Positions 23,011 to 35,978 are shown, counted from the first letter of the stretch. The stretch: DNA of 64,000 nt from Vermamoeba vermiformis (GCA_045837725.1 JBEWZL010000276.1:372001-436000); one strand, 5' to 3'. The notes: generated by a model not told the origin, from the letters alone. Made by a program: numbers and translations.

Positions 23011-23645
23011 CTAACTAACAACCTGGATCGGGATGTCGTGGAGTAGTTGCAACTTTGGCGGTGGCGGCAAAGGCTGTGATAATCGGAACCGAGACTGACT
23101 AGCAGCTATAGCTGTAAGAAGTGGTAAGATTAATGAATAGAAACGCTAATGGTTTGGCCTACAAATGTAGATCCTGATCGATAATTTTTTAAGGATGATT
23201 TAAATTCTTACCCAAATATGAGGAAACAGCGGTAATTATATTATCTGCGCCTTCATATTGTGGCTTCGGTGTTGTAGGTACAGTAATGTCGGGTCTGCTC
23301 GTGTACATTAACGCTGCCTCTTCATATTCTGGTTTCGTCGCTGATTTCTGTTCAATTCTCTCTTCAGTTTTTTGAGCAATTTGGGGCTCAGGAGTCTTAA
23401 TAGGCTCAATATTTACAGGTTTTGGTGCAGGAGCTGGCTCGGATGCAGGTGTCGGCCTAATTTTAAAATAATATAATATTAAATTTCGTATTTTTTCGTT
23501 GCTTCGTAATGACGTAAACTATCAAAATTATACTGGTAGTAATATTTCCATAATATTCGCTTTGTTAGGAGCGTAATTTGTTGAGATATAATAATTCGAC
23601 GTACGTTGCCGTAACGTTCTTGGCTTTGGACTTCTTCTGTCCCAT
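23011..23645 (-). CDS. Small proline-rich, probably N-myristoylated protein
   Basis: A three-exon gene of about 129 codons, too broken up by introns to show as a long open frame. The start MGQKKSKAKN (ATG at 23645) carries Gly2 and a Lys-rich start, a good match to an N-myristoylation plus polybasic membrane signal. Exon 1 ends at donor GTACGT (about 23606), exon 2 is 23456-23212, and exon 3 is 23111-23011 ending in TAG. All junctions are in phase. The middle is Pro/Glu/Lys-rich (TPASEPAPAPKP). Two short repeats, KPEYEEA and KPQYEGA, look like small tyrosine-containing docking motifs. The C-terminus has PLPPPPK, a possible SH3/EVH1 ligand. No enzyme domain. Likely a membrane-tethered adaptor; function unknown. 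Confidence 0.6.
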
Positions 23646-24101
23646 ATTTATTCAAGACAGTACTGTTTTATAAAGCGTAGGTGCTTTCGTTATGTTACGT
23701 TGAAAATAATACTTGCGGAATTCGTGAAGAAAAAATGTTCCTTTTGCTTCTATTTTTAGTGCCAGCCTTTTTTGAACTTGTACTTTCAATCGTTAGAGAA
23801 GAAGTGAATCTAGTGTTGTAAAATTGTGTAAAAAATAGCGTCAAATAAAGAGCACTCTAAGCACGGAGTAAACGATTATTCAAAAATATCGTATTTATTG
23901 TACTTTACAAAGTAGACCTGAGTTTGCACAAAAATTTATTGCTGAACTTACCTGCATAGAACTGCAGGAGATATACAGTCTGGAGATATTGACGTTAGTC
24001 CATACAATTCGATCCCTATGTGGCCTCGAGTTGGTACACGGAGCAGATCGCGTTACATCAGCAGACTTGATATTTGCCACGAGACATTCACGTTATGGAG
24101 A
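23646..24101. other. Intergenic region, nothing recognised
   Basis: A 456 bp AT-rich gap between the small myristoylated-type gene (its promoter side) and the 3' end of the broken CRN/RHS-like gene. I see no gene, repeat or RNA here. Confidence 0.4.
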
Positions 24102-26301
24102 TCAGCGGATTTGAGCGACCAGAAACGAAAATATTCCGCTGAAGAATTCGCTGAAGTTGTTTCGACAAACTACGAATGACTTGGCGTGTTTGTTTTCTTT
24201 CTTATCAGGCCTGTCACTCACAAACTGATTCGTCAAGTAGACGAAGAAATTGTTTTTCAATGCCACAGGACTGCTTTCTGCCATTTGTTGTTCTCTCGTA
24301 CACGCACTATTTGAGTTGCCAACAGATGTTCCGTGAGCAATTGTTGAAAACTTCAAATGAATGGAGATGTTGTTCGGTAATAGAAGCAGCGCATCTTGGT
24401 GCAGATCCGTCTTGCCAACCCAAAAAGCGATCGGTACGTGCTTCCTGATATCTTCAAATGTCTTCGGTATCACTCCTTTGGTCTCCACGTGGTGAAAGGA
24501 CGTCAAATTTGCAGCTGTGTGATGAATAATATTGATAGTCTTCTCGCCGATCTCGAAATTTCCCGTTACATCATTCGCCATCCACGCTCCTTTGAAAAAC
24601 TCTGCAATATCGATCACTTCGAACTTCGTCTCCACGAATAGATTATATTTCAGTACGAGGAACGAGAGACAGAACTGTTCGAAAGTTTGGTCGTCAAATG
24701 TTCCGCACAAGCAGAGATCCGCGTACGTGACGAATATTTTCCGATAAACGTTCTCTTTGTGCAAAGACTTAACTGAATTTCGCAGGAAGATGAGCGGAAT
24801 AAAAAACTCGTTTCTCTCTCGCGTAAATAATCTTCCGTCGTAGGTGAGCTCCATCACCACATTTAAAATCTCCGGCTTTTTCCAGCGCAATAATATCATC
24901 CAAAGTCCATCTTTGTACCATCACTAACAAAGCTGCGTGCAATTGCTCCATGGGTATCGTCCACCTTTCAACTTTCTCGGCAAACACGTCACACATGTTG
25001 ATCACGGAGCTGGAGGACGTGAACGGTGATGGATCGTTATCGAGCTCCTTTGAAAAGAGTTCCCACACACGCGGAATATTTCCAATCAACTCTAACAGCG
25101 CGGCAATGTTCGGTGAATCAAAGATCGTGCTGAGCGATGGGTGTTTCGATTTAAGCAGTGCAATGCCATCAGCTGGAGTTAATGGATCGAATTGGATGGG
25201 ACTCCACTGATACCTTGTCTGGGCCAGTAGTGTTGTCGAGTGTAACTCAAATGTACCAGTGAAGAGGTTGAAAACTGCGGCGTTGTAGGCTGCAGCGTTG
25301 ACCGTGAACTCCATCGCGGATGTTATGTACTTGTAGATAAGGCTGTTTTGACGAGTTTCGTTATTCAGGCTGCGAGAACTGTTGTGGCGTTGTTAATGTT
25401 TGCATCTCGTCGTGCCCGGAAAGTATTAAGAATGGCTCGTCATCGCGTATTTTCTGCACTATTCTGATGGCTTGCAGCAATATTGCGGGTTCCAGGAAAA
25501 GTTTCTCGAGACGAGTCTGACGAATCGCATTCAGCAGACTATTAATAGTAACGCCGTTGAGGCGCTGCTCATTTTGCTCTTCTAATAGCAACTGTGATGC
25601 TATGGCAGCACTTATATAGAGGCGTACGTCTGTTTCATCTGATTTCACCTGCTGACCATTAAACTGTGGGATCCAAACTCGCAAAACGCGGTGAGAGGCG
25701 AGAAATTCTGCAACTTCCGGATATTCCTAAAAATAACGTTATTTTAATGATACATGAGCGTTGGCATTCTTACTGTGGGATGTTTGCTAATATAATCGCG
25801 AAGATGTTCCAGCAAGAAATGATTAAAAAACGTTTTACCAGATCCTGATCCGTTGAATATGCAAGGAGCAGACCATTGCTGCGTTATTGTATGCTCTTGG
25901 CTCAAGGAGCCTTGAATTTTAGGCCGTTTCAACCGCTGCAGAATATCGAGAAGATTGTTTAGCGCGGATTTGCATGCAGCATCGCGCGGTGCCGTAGCAC
26001 GTTGGAAATAGCGCGCTTCCGAGCGCTCAATACTGGTATATTGTACTTGTTTGACAAGGAATATTAAGGCTTCTGTTGAAACAGGTGTCAATATAATAAA
26101 TTATTTCAGAAATAAAAATAATTGATGTTTATTTTGGAATATTCACAAAATAATCTATCAATTTAAGCATAAGTGTTAGTGCCAACTTTTGTTTATAAAA
26201 ATCCAGATCTAAATCCGGTACCTAAATTAACAAAATATCTGACCTGGATTTTCGGCAAGGGCGAGAGTAGCAAAGTCTTCTGCCAAAGTTTTATCCTCCA
26301 T
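24102..26301 (-). pseudogene. Broken Crinkler/RHS-like effector gene (fossil)
   Basis: Remains of a gene of the Crinkler (CRN)/RHS class of eukaryotic effector-like proteins, which typically join a P-loop NTPase to a C-terminal nuclease-type domain. The N-terminal part holds a phosphate-binding loop (NGSGSGKTFF) at about 25.84 kb and an ATPase-like middle (PFLILSGHDE). The C-terminal third has a region (WVGKTDLHQDALLL ... ISIHLKFST) resembling the restriction-endonuclease-like ends of RHS proteins. The whole stretch has no clean full-length reading frame; I count about two breaks. It looks moderately recent, since long parts are still readable. Family assignment is by motif order and shape and is not certain. 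Confidence 0.5.
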
Positions 26302-26565
26302 TAGAATGGAGCTTGGCGGAATGACGATTATCTGGCTTGTGGTGCTTGTTTACTCTACCCAAAAATGGCGGTTCGGTCGAACTTTATCCATATCTGTCAT
26401 TTTGCTAATACACGTGAATTATTTGCCCTATCATTACGATCGTAAGCAAGGGAATGTAAGTCTCATCAACGGACTTGTTTTCAGTTTAACAGAATAATCG
26501 CAGAATTCAAGGTGTTTAAAAGTCAACCGTGTAATTTTTGTTTATTTTATTTTGTATTTACACGT

Positions 26566-29500
26566 ATGGCTACTCCTAGCCAATTGAAGTTATCGGAGCT
26601 CATCTTGCGATGCTTCATCGAGAAGAAGAAGCGATTCGCCAAGTTTGACGTTGTCCGATCTGTTTGTGTCGAGTTGGCCAAAGAAGGCAACATTGATTTT
26701 GTATTTAATGCTGTTGATTTTATGCGAAATGATTTGAATTTATCAACTGCAAGCAATTTTTTACTGGCCGTACTTTGTAACACCGATGAGTTTGACAAGG
26801 CCATCCGAGCCCGATTAATGAATTATTTCCAAATACCAACGGATGTAATTGAAATATTAGATTTTTATCAAGCTGGTATGTAACTAATTTGAATTTATTT
26901 AATTAATTTATTTTTCTACGAGACGTTATGTGATTCCTTCTAACGTGTTCATAGATCCACAGCGTAAGAGTGCTGAAGGAGCCTTTCCTGCTTGGATCCG
27001 TAAATTAGTCGTACGGAAGTTTGCTGAATTTACGGTTGACGATTTCGGAAAGTACTTGAACGACAAGGCGATCAAAAAGAAGTATAAGAAGAAGAAAATG
27101 AAGCTCTTAGGGTAATTGAGCTATTTGTTGGCGAACACTATATTTCTGACACTCGATCCAGCATCAAGAAGAAGCCTAAGGCACCCAAGCCAAAGCCCGG
27201 TACTATTACTACGCGAAAGATCAAGCCGCGCGAGAAGACCCAAAAGGTACCTGGCTTGCGTATTCCGATCACGTGGTTCTATTTGGTCAAGAAATTCCAC
27301 ATCACCGAGCCTCAAACCAACGTCATGGCCGTGTTAGGCAAACGATTTCCTAACAGCGAAGAAGAGTTGAAGCGAAGGTAAGACGTCATTATATATGCAG
27401 CTCTTACTCACGATCACGTGGCAGTGGAATGAAAGGTCAGTTCTTTCCCTCGATGGCAAACAAGCGCCTCAAATTTGCCAAGAGACCCAAGTTCCGAAAC
27501 TACGACGAACCTAAGCGCGTGATGAAGTTGAGCAAGTTGTTAGAACAGTTCCCGTTCATCAACAGCTTGATCACGCTCGGTGAATTGATTCGCACGCAAG
27601 TCAAAGAACAAGAGCGCGTGGCCAAGTTGCAAAACACCAAGCAGTTCCAGAACTTGATCTCGTTGAAGAATTACGTGCCCAAGTCACCGCAACTCAAGCA
27701 CGCAGCTATCACACGATTGATTGCTGATTGGCGCGAAGTGTTGGAGAATCCATTGCCGTACATTTCAGCCGAACCGCTCGAAGACAACTTCTTTGAATGG
27801 CACTGCAACTGTACGTAGTCAAGAGATCTACAACACTACTAGCGGTATTAACGTATAATGCTATCTAGTGCGAGGACTCAACGACGCTTTCAGGGATGTG
27901 TCATTTCACTTTATTATGAAGTTCTCGAGGTACGTGTGTTAGACGTGCTTGTGACGTTGTATTGAACATGTTTTATTGCAGCACTTATCCGAACACGCCT
28001 CCTGCGGTCATTATGTGCACGCACTTGTTGCACCCGAATGTGATCAAGATGACTCGTGGCGATCGATCCACTGAGAGCTTCGTCTGCTTGGACATGTTGA
28101 ACTCTCCCGCCAAGACTTCACGAATCTCTGAGAAAGTTGACAACATAATTACGAGCGGTGGCTGGAGTCCTGCATACTCAGTGCTCTCAATTTTGATGCA
28201 ATTGCAAAGTAAGCTGACGGTTACAGTTTATTCATGCACTAACACGTCTCAGCCTTCTTGCAAATCGATTACAACGAGCACAATCTGCTTAACAACCCCT
28301 CACAGACTCTCGACATGAACGAGTGCATTCGCCGTGCTCGTACTTATTGCTGTCCTGTCTGCCCTCACAAGATGAACCACCCTTCACCAGCCTATCGTAG
28401 CAAGCCTATGAAGAAGAAGCAGCAAAAGGTCGTCGTTCAAGTGCCCGTTCTGGATCAACCTCAACAAAAGGTAATTACGCGACAACAGTACGTTATTAAG
28501 CTAATCGTCTTGACAGGCCGAGACTACTAACACCACAGAGTACGGATGGAGTGAGAAAGCAGATGTCATCATCGAAGCTAACCGAGCTAAGATTTGCAAC
28601 TTTATCATTAACGTAAGTATATTTCAATATCTTAGTAGACACTTCCTGACACGTGGTATATAGGGCCACACGTTTGCTGCTCCCGAAAACAATGTTGCAC
28701 AACCCGCTGTTGACGAGGAACCAGAGGACTTGAAAGTACTTACCTTGAGCGTGGATGAAGAAAATGAAGTGTCACTCGATGCGCAAGCCTTGGAGAACAT
28801 GGGCATGTTTGGTGCGGTGCCGTATGAAGTCCTCTTGGCCATGGCTGAAATCCTGCCGCCCTCTGCCATTGGTGCATTAGGCCGCTCTTGCCGCGAACTC
28901 CGTCGCATTGTGAACGGTAAGTTTAATCAGAGCTGTGATGTGTCGTTGGTTGGTCTAACATGTGCACTAGACGGCTGGTTGTGGAAGCACATCTTTTCGT
29001 TCTATTATCCCAAGAAAGATGTCTCTGTGGCCACCATGGACGACTGGAAACACGCCTTTGCCCTCGAAGTCAATGAAATTCCGCGCGAGTTAACCTGCTT
29101 CTACACCAAGCAATCTTTCAAGCAAGACGTGCTCGGCTATCCTCTGTTCTACACGATCAATCCTAGGTACGTTTGTGCACTTCTAACCACTGTTAAGCCC
29201 GACTAACACGCGTGGTGCAGAACTCGTTTAGTGGACTACATCACCTCGCCTCTCGAGCTACTCTCAGCCACGGCATTCTACCAGCACAAGGTCCGTCGCA
29301 GTGTGTGGCGCGAACAGTTCACTGACTGGCTGCCAATCTACATCAGTGAAGAACACTTTGAGCGTGGCTTGCCGTACATGAAGGTACGTGACTAGAGACG
29401 CACAATCGAGCCAAAATAACACTGCCTTTCCTGTACAGTCATTGTTCATCAAGTTGTGCCCTCAATACAAAGACACCACCTTCAAGCCCGAGATGGCTGT

Positions 29501-31234
29501 TGACGCGTTGTGCAAGTTGATGAACACCATGTCTGTGCTCATCGCTGACAAGGGCTTGCACGGTAAGACCCTATATTTTCCCTTAACTAAATATTCTTTT
29601 ACTAACACTGTACGTTTATTAGCCTCCACCAAGGCCCTCGAAGGTTATTGCGCCTTCCACCGTTTGTTGATTGCATTCATTCAGCGCTACCCCGAATTGA
29701 ACGACTACATCATTGGCGTCATTGACAAGTTTGTCGCGTCAGAAGAAGGACGACACAAGAACGTCATTCCTGCCCTCGGCAACTTCTTGCCGTTGTTAGC
29801 CGTGCAAGAAAAATATCAATGGCACCAAGTCGCCAAGGCATTCTTGTTCGAACAATTTGATCGCAACGTGCTCTGGATCTGCAACAAGTACCCAGAACTG
29901 CTGACCGTTGAACAGCCTGGCAAGTTGAACGATCAGTTGCGCATTGACAAGAGCTTCCAAGCCACGACTGTCTCCATGCGCTTGTTGATGTTCCAAATCT
30001 TCTTTTTGACTCGCGTAAGTAGCAATCCAAAAACACGCGCCGCCTATCCGGAAACTAATCGCCAATCGGTTGATGTAGATTGGTCGTCCTCGCAACTTGT
30101 CGATCAGTCAAATCGCAGCTAATTACGATGTGTTCTATGGCTTGCCACCTCATTCTTCCAAGATGAAGTTCTTGCAGCACGCCAAGAGACTTTTTGCCGT
30201 GGAACAGATCACGTACGACATTAACGCGTTGATATATATTTGCACGAGTACTAATATATTATCTCAGCGATGTCTTGTACAACATTGGTGCTCGTGGCAA
30301 TGAGTTGACTGAAGCACGATTGGCTCGTTGGTTGCGCGACTGTGTTGGCAATTCATTGAGAAAGGGTTATCATACTAGTACGTGCTCTTCGGCCTCGATC
30401 TTTCTTAACACTCGCGCTGATATTGCTTATTGTTGCAGATAAGACAGGCTTTGGCAAGATGGGTCGTCACGTCTCGGTCATTTTGCAACAAAACGAGTCG
30501 TATATGATTGAAGCTGCCAAGGTGAAGAACTTGCGCTTTGAAATCACGTACAGCTGGCAGGGTGCTCGTGTTCACCTCGATGCTGGCTGGATCTTGACGT
30601 CGAGCGGCGTTGCTTATATGTCCAAGCTGTTCAACTACAGTCCAAGCTATAACTACAGATATTACACCTACGAAGAAGCACTTGCCTTCCATGCCGAAGG
30701 CACGCAGACCTTTGATCACCAACACCGAGGCGAATCCAGTTTCAATGTATTCTTGAACAACATTCCAAATGCGGTCGATGGTATCTTCTTCACTATGTGG
30801 TATGTTATAGTCGGTCTAATATCATTTTGACGCCTTCTGACTTGCGGATGTAGGTCTTCGCCGTACTATGACTGGCGTCATGAACAGATGCACAACAGCC
30901 TCAGCTTCGCGAGGGACATCAAAGTGACTGCAGTCGATGTGACCAATCCCGACATGCCTAAAGCGTTGTGTCAGCTCACTTTCAAGCCAAAACAAAAGCG
31001 GCCGTTGACTGACGGTGCTGTGTTCTGTCGATTACGTCGTGTCAATCGTGACAACAAATGGGCGGTAAGTTTAAGGGTCATAATTAGTCTATAGTCATAT
31101 ATTAATGTTCAATCAAACAGTTATCGACTTTGGTGGAAGAGGTGAGTTGTAAGGACGACGACGATGCTTACTACTTGCTTTACGACCGTGTAAATGAAAT
31201 TGTAAAGAAAGAGAACAACGTCAAGGGTAAATAG
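26566..31234 (+). CDS. E2 ubiquitin-conjugating / F-box / TerD-like fusion protein
   Basis: One long spliced gene, roughly 1,200 residues. The N-terminal about 160 residues are helical (FPAWIRKLVVRKFAEFTVDDFGKYL), faintly TROVE-like. A Lys/Pro-rich linker follows, then a full E2 core: RLIADWREVLENPLPYISA, DNFFEWHC, TYPNTPPAV, HPNVI, the catalytic-cysteine segment SFVCLDML, and GWSPAYSVLSILMQLQ. A Cys-containing tail (CCPVCPHK) follows the E2. About 28800-28990 encodes an F-box-like motif (VPYEVLLAMAEILPPSAIGALGRSC). A long helical region comes next, and the C-terminus resembles a TerD domain (ARVHLDAGWIL, GESSFNVFLNNIPNAVDGIFFT, DGAVFCRLRRVNRDNKWA). Introns are short and in phase; AATAAA lies 21 nt past the stop. 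It presumably transfers ubiquitin. Having E2 and F-box in one chain is unusual. Confidence 0.85.
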
Positions 31235-31393
31235 AGTTGACAGTACCATGTCACAAATAAAGCATCACAGCCGGTACTTCCGGTTAAATGAGAGTGTTGG
31301 CCAAAATAGTTTTTGCATTATTTTAGTCTCATTGTATGAAAGACTACCACTCCCAATAATTTGACTGCTTATAAAATGACTGTATAATTACAA

Positions 31394-34300
31394 ATGAAAG
31401 GTAAGTACGCCTTCGGTTGGAAATACGGCAAGATCTGATCGGTTTTATTTTTTAGCAGCGGCATTGATATTTTTGGTTGTGCTTTTATTGCCGTTTATAA
31501 AAGGTAGTAAAAATAATTATGCATTTTATTCGTAAAACTTACGATTTAATTCAGCGTGTATGTCGGATGTATTTAGTTTGCCAACAGCAGTGCACGGATT
31601 AGCCTCAGCAGTGGTAGACGATACAATTTATTTTGCTGGAGGAGCTACTGGAGGCTGGAATATTCAAACTCCCTTGGATCATATCGACATCTACAACACA
31701 ACTTCAAAGACATGGTCGCAAGATCAGTTAAGCATTCCGAGGACTTATTTAACGCTATCAAAAGTCGGTCATAGACTAGTTTTTGCTGGCGGTGCCTCAC
31801 GACTAGGCGATGGACCAGCGCTGCCTTCAACGCGCATTGACATTTTTGACACGTTAACACGCACGTGGTCCACACTCGAATTGAACGAACCAAGATTTGC
31901 CCACGTGGCAACGACATACGGAGACAAAGTTTTTGTCGCTGGCGGCTTGGTGGAGCTCGGTGGCTCAAATATGATTACAGTGGACTCCGTCGAGATGATA
32001 GACCTCGCGACCAACAACGTGAGCATCATTTACAGAATGACCACGCCCAGATACGCCCAGTCATCGGGCACTGTCATGGACGTCGTCTTCTTCGCGTCTG
32101 GCCGTCACCGAATCAATGTCAATGTGCCCGAAGTGTTCATGTACAACGTCACCGCGAACGAGTGGCGTGTTGAAATGTTGCCGCTGGCTCGCACGTACAC
32201 TTCAGCAGCTGTGTACGGCAAGAAGATTTACATTGCTGGCGGATGGGTTCAAAACTTGATCGCGACAAACAGAGTTGACATATTTGACATTGAGACGTGG
32301 CAGTGGAGCGACCCAGTTCTGTTGGAATCGGCGCGCGGTCTCATGTCCGCTGTAGTCTTAGACACGAAGATTTATCTCGCTGGCGGCATTGGTGTCCTGT
32401 TTGAATCACTCGTGGACGTGATTGATGCCGAGACTGGCGAGCGACTGTCAATTCGATTGAAAGAACCACGTGCCATGATGACAGCACCCACTGACGGCAA
32501 ACGAATTTACTTCGCTGGTGGACTCGTCAATGAATTCTCCAACTCAGATGTGATCGAAGTGTTTGACTCGCACGGCATTATTGATGAAATAGACATGCCT
32601 CGTGCTCGAACAAACTTCGCTAGTGCAACGGCCAATCAGCTCGTCTTCTTCGCTGGAGGCACATTGAGCGATGGAAGTCGCACGGACTCTGTGGACATTT
32701 ACGACGAGCGAACCGAACAATGGCTTCGAAGCACGACTTTCAGTACCTCGTGCGGGCAGTCATCTCTGCGGTGCTTGGTCCTCGAGTGTTCTTCATTGGT
32801 GGCGTTGACAGCGCGAATAATTCGGTAGCAGCAATTGACATTTACAACACTTTGACGCGCCAGTGGACCACCGCACAACTGTCTCAAAGCAGAGTCCAAT
32901 TCAGCGTAGTGACTGACAACACGAGCTTGTACATTGCAGGCGGTGCATTGATCTTCGGCGATCGAGCTTCACCCGTGTCAGACGTGGTTGACATTTACGA
33001 CAGCAGGACGAATCGCTGGACCACAGCTAAGCTGAGTGCTGCACGCTCAAGAGTGTCTTCATTCGTGCACCAGTCAGTCGTGTTCTTTGCAGGAGGATCA
33101 AGTGAATATAAAATGAACGACGAAGTGGACATTTACGGCACTATCACCAACACCTGGACCGTGGCTCGATTGCGCATTGGACGTGCGGCCATTGGAATTG
33201 GTGCGGTGCTCAATCAGGTGGTGTTCGCAGGAGGACTACTCTTTGACGACTTTTCAACGCGTGCTATGGATATTTACGACACAACCACCGGTCAATGGAG
33301 ATTTTCACAGCTGACAGTCCCGCGCTTTGATCTTTCAGTACTCACCTTCAGCAATTACTTGATCATTGGCGGTGGCATTGGAAACTCCGTGGCGACAGTT
33401 GTCGAGGTCTACAACGCCGACACTGGCGTGCTCACGGACTCGAGAATTCTATTGACTAGGCACAACACGCTAGTAGTAGCGATGGGCAGTACATTTATCT
33501 TTGCCGGTGGATTCTTCATCAGCGGAGGCAGAGAGCGATTGGCACAGTCGAGCGCGATTGAAGTGTTCGATACCAACTCAGCTGGTGCGTTCTCGAGCTA
33601 TTTTTTGAGCAAAAACATCACCTGGAGGCACGCAGTAGTGTCGCACAACAAGATTTATTTCAGCGGCAACGACTACGCCAAGATGAACGTCATGGTGATG
33701 CCTTCGATGGAGCGATTGTTAGCCAGTCAGCAACAGTTCTTAGGAAGACAAGTGACGTTCAACGCCACAGTCCTGGGACGAGGCATCACCTACTCTTGGA
33801 CGCACAATGACGAGCGAATAGCAAATGTCACGGGCTCGAGCTACACGATCGACGAAGTGACCACAGACTCTAATGGCCTGTACACGCTCACTGCTGTTGA
33901 CATGTGTCGCAATCGAGTCCTGTCCTCTGCTCAGCTCGAAGTGTTAATTGCGCCCACATTCGCTGAAGCCACTCTTCAAGACACAGTCGTGCTGTGTGGC
34001 AGTTCGGTGACGTTGAGCGCACCTGCTCGAGGAGTCGACGTTCAATACGAATGGTACTTCGATGAGCAGCAACAATTCAACTTCAGGCACGACATGACAG
34101 TCCAAGCCCCTCCAAGCTCTTGTGATGCCAGCCATCGTGTGTGCATCATAGCAACTAATCCTGCGGGCGCGACTGCAATGTGTGCCTTGCTGCGAATGTC
34201 TTCGTACAACAACGTGTTTGACGGTCCGACTGTCGCTAACAACAGACCTTCGTGGCTCTTAGGCGACAACGCGGAGATTTCCGTGAATCTTCTCGATCCT

Positions 34301-35978
34301 CTTTGCACTTCACACGAGTGGCGCAAGAACGGAGTCGTTGTGCAAACTGAGACCGGCACGAAGAGCACCCTGGTCGTGAAAGTCGGTTCCAGCACTGACT
34401 CAACGACCTACTCCGTTGTTGCTTACTGTGGTGCCCCTGTGGAGTCACGCCCTGTCAAGCTGGATGTGGTTTACTTGTATTGGTGGGGTGTGCTGCTCAT
34501 CGCTCTATCCTGCGCTGGTGCAATTGCTGGCGGCATCGTGGCATTTGTGCAGATCCGCAAACGATTCCAAAACAAACAAGAGCGCGAACAAGAGTTGAAA
34601 GAGCTGCTAGACGATGCTAAACGAGCGGTTATTAATACATCAAGCACCACCGACTCCGTGATCAATGTGCGCAGGTGGGAGTGGATCCCCGATGACAATT
34701 ACCGCTACGTACCGGTGTCTGACTTGCCGTTCGCTATCGACACGACCAATGTGCTCTTCTTGAAGAAAAATCAACAATTAGAGATTGGTATTTGCATGCA
34801 AGGCGATATGATCTTCGCGTTCAAATCGACCAAGAACAGCAAAACACCGTCATCCCTCAAGGAAAAGCTCCTGAGGCGGTCCATGCAAGTCTCAATTTAT
34901 CCTCCGCGCTCGCCCAAGTATGAAATGACCGTGGACCCGCAACACTTCGCCATTGGTCCTGACGATGAAGTGCGCGTGCTCGTGTCACTGACGATGAAAA
35001 TGACGACCAAAGCGAAGATCAACTTGATCATTGGACTTGAAGAACAGGAGCTCTATTCGGCCATCGAGTTCAATGTGGCCAGTAAAATATCACCGTGGAT
35101 TGACGCTGATGAAGTCATTATCCAAGGAGATCCGATTGGCATGGGAGGGTACGAATCCAATTTAATTTCAAGTTTTTGTAAGCTTTACTTACGTTCGTCT
35201 ATCTAGATTTGGCACGGTCTCGAAGGCTACTTATAGAGGCCAAGAAGTTGCTTTCAAGAAGTTGCGCGTACAGGAGCTCGATCCGTCAGCTAAAATTGAG
35301 TTCGAACGCGAAATTGATTTGATGATGAATCTGCATCACCCTAATATCATTCAATTCATTGGTGCCTCTCGCGTCAAAGGATCTCTCGCCATTCTGACTG
35401 AATTTGCACCGCTCGGCAGTCTCGAATCCAGTCTGAAGAAAAAACGGCTCAATTTGCACCAGCAGATTATCGTCTTGTACGAGGCCGCTAGAGCGCTGCA
35501 ATTCCTTCACGCGAATAATATTCTGCATCGCGACATCAAGCCTGAGAACCTCCTCGTGTTCTCGTTGGAAATTTCAGCGCCCGTGCACGTCAAGCTAAGC
35601 GACTTTGGCACTGCTCGCTTGGTATCAGATCAACCAAGTACAATGACCAAAGGAGTAGGAACACCACTCTATATGGCCCCTGAATTGTTTGGCAAGCAAG
35701 GTTACTCGCGCAGTGCTGATATATACAGCTTTGGAATGCTCATCTGGTCCGTCATGCATCAGCAAGAGCCGTACGACTCATCCGAGTTCCAGTTCCCGTG
35801 GGACGTACCAAACTTTATCAAAGCAGGCAATCGTCTCGCCATTTCAGAGGAGATATGTCCTGCTGATATCGCGCAGCTCATACGCGAGTGTTGGCAACAA
35901 GAGCCAGTCGATCGACCGCAGATAAGTCAAGTCGCGCAACAACTCGCAAATTTCCTGAAAAATATTGGTAAATATTAG
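31394..35978 (+). CDS. Kelch/Ig-like ectodomain receptor TKL kinase (one frame break)
   Basis: A 7-nt first exon (ATGAAAG) and a small second exon give signal peptide ALIFLVVLLLPFIKA. The ectodomain has about a dozen Kelch-type blades ('YFAGG ... DIYN..T..W'), then two Ig/PKD-like modules (VTFNATVLGRGITYSW; VTLSAPARGVDVQYEW). One membrane span follows (WWGVLLIALSCAGAIAGGIVAF), then a juxtamembrane beta domain resembling MSP/PapD (YEMTVDPQHFAIGPDDEVRV). The kinase has IGMGGFGTVSKATY, VAFKKL, HRDIKPENLL, SDFGTARL and MAPELFG, so it looks catalytically complete and TKL type. Around 32750 the frame changes: blade text before and after is good, and the Trp-to-AVL spacing fits its neighbour only if one base is missing or extra there. 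Probably a surface sensor signalling through Ser/Thr phosphorylation. Confidence 0.82.

Noticed and set aside
26306-26497. Short open frame with a membrane-like segment before the E2 fusion gene
   Set aside because: No splice or start support and it overlaps the 5' end of the opposite-strand broken gene.
32743-32759. 17-nt GT...AG stretch that would restore the Kelch frame as an ultra-short intron
   Set aside because: Far shorter than any other intron here, donor is GTACCT, and its removal breaks the blade spacing that a one-base indel preserves.
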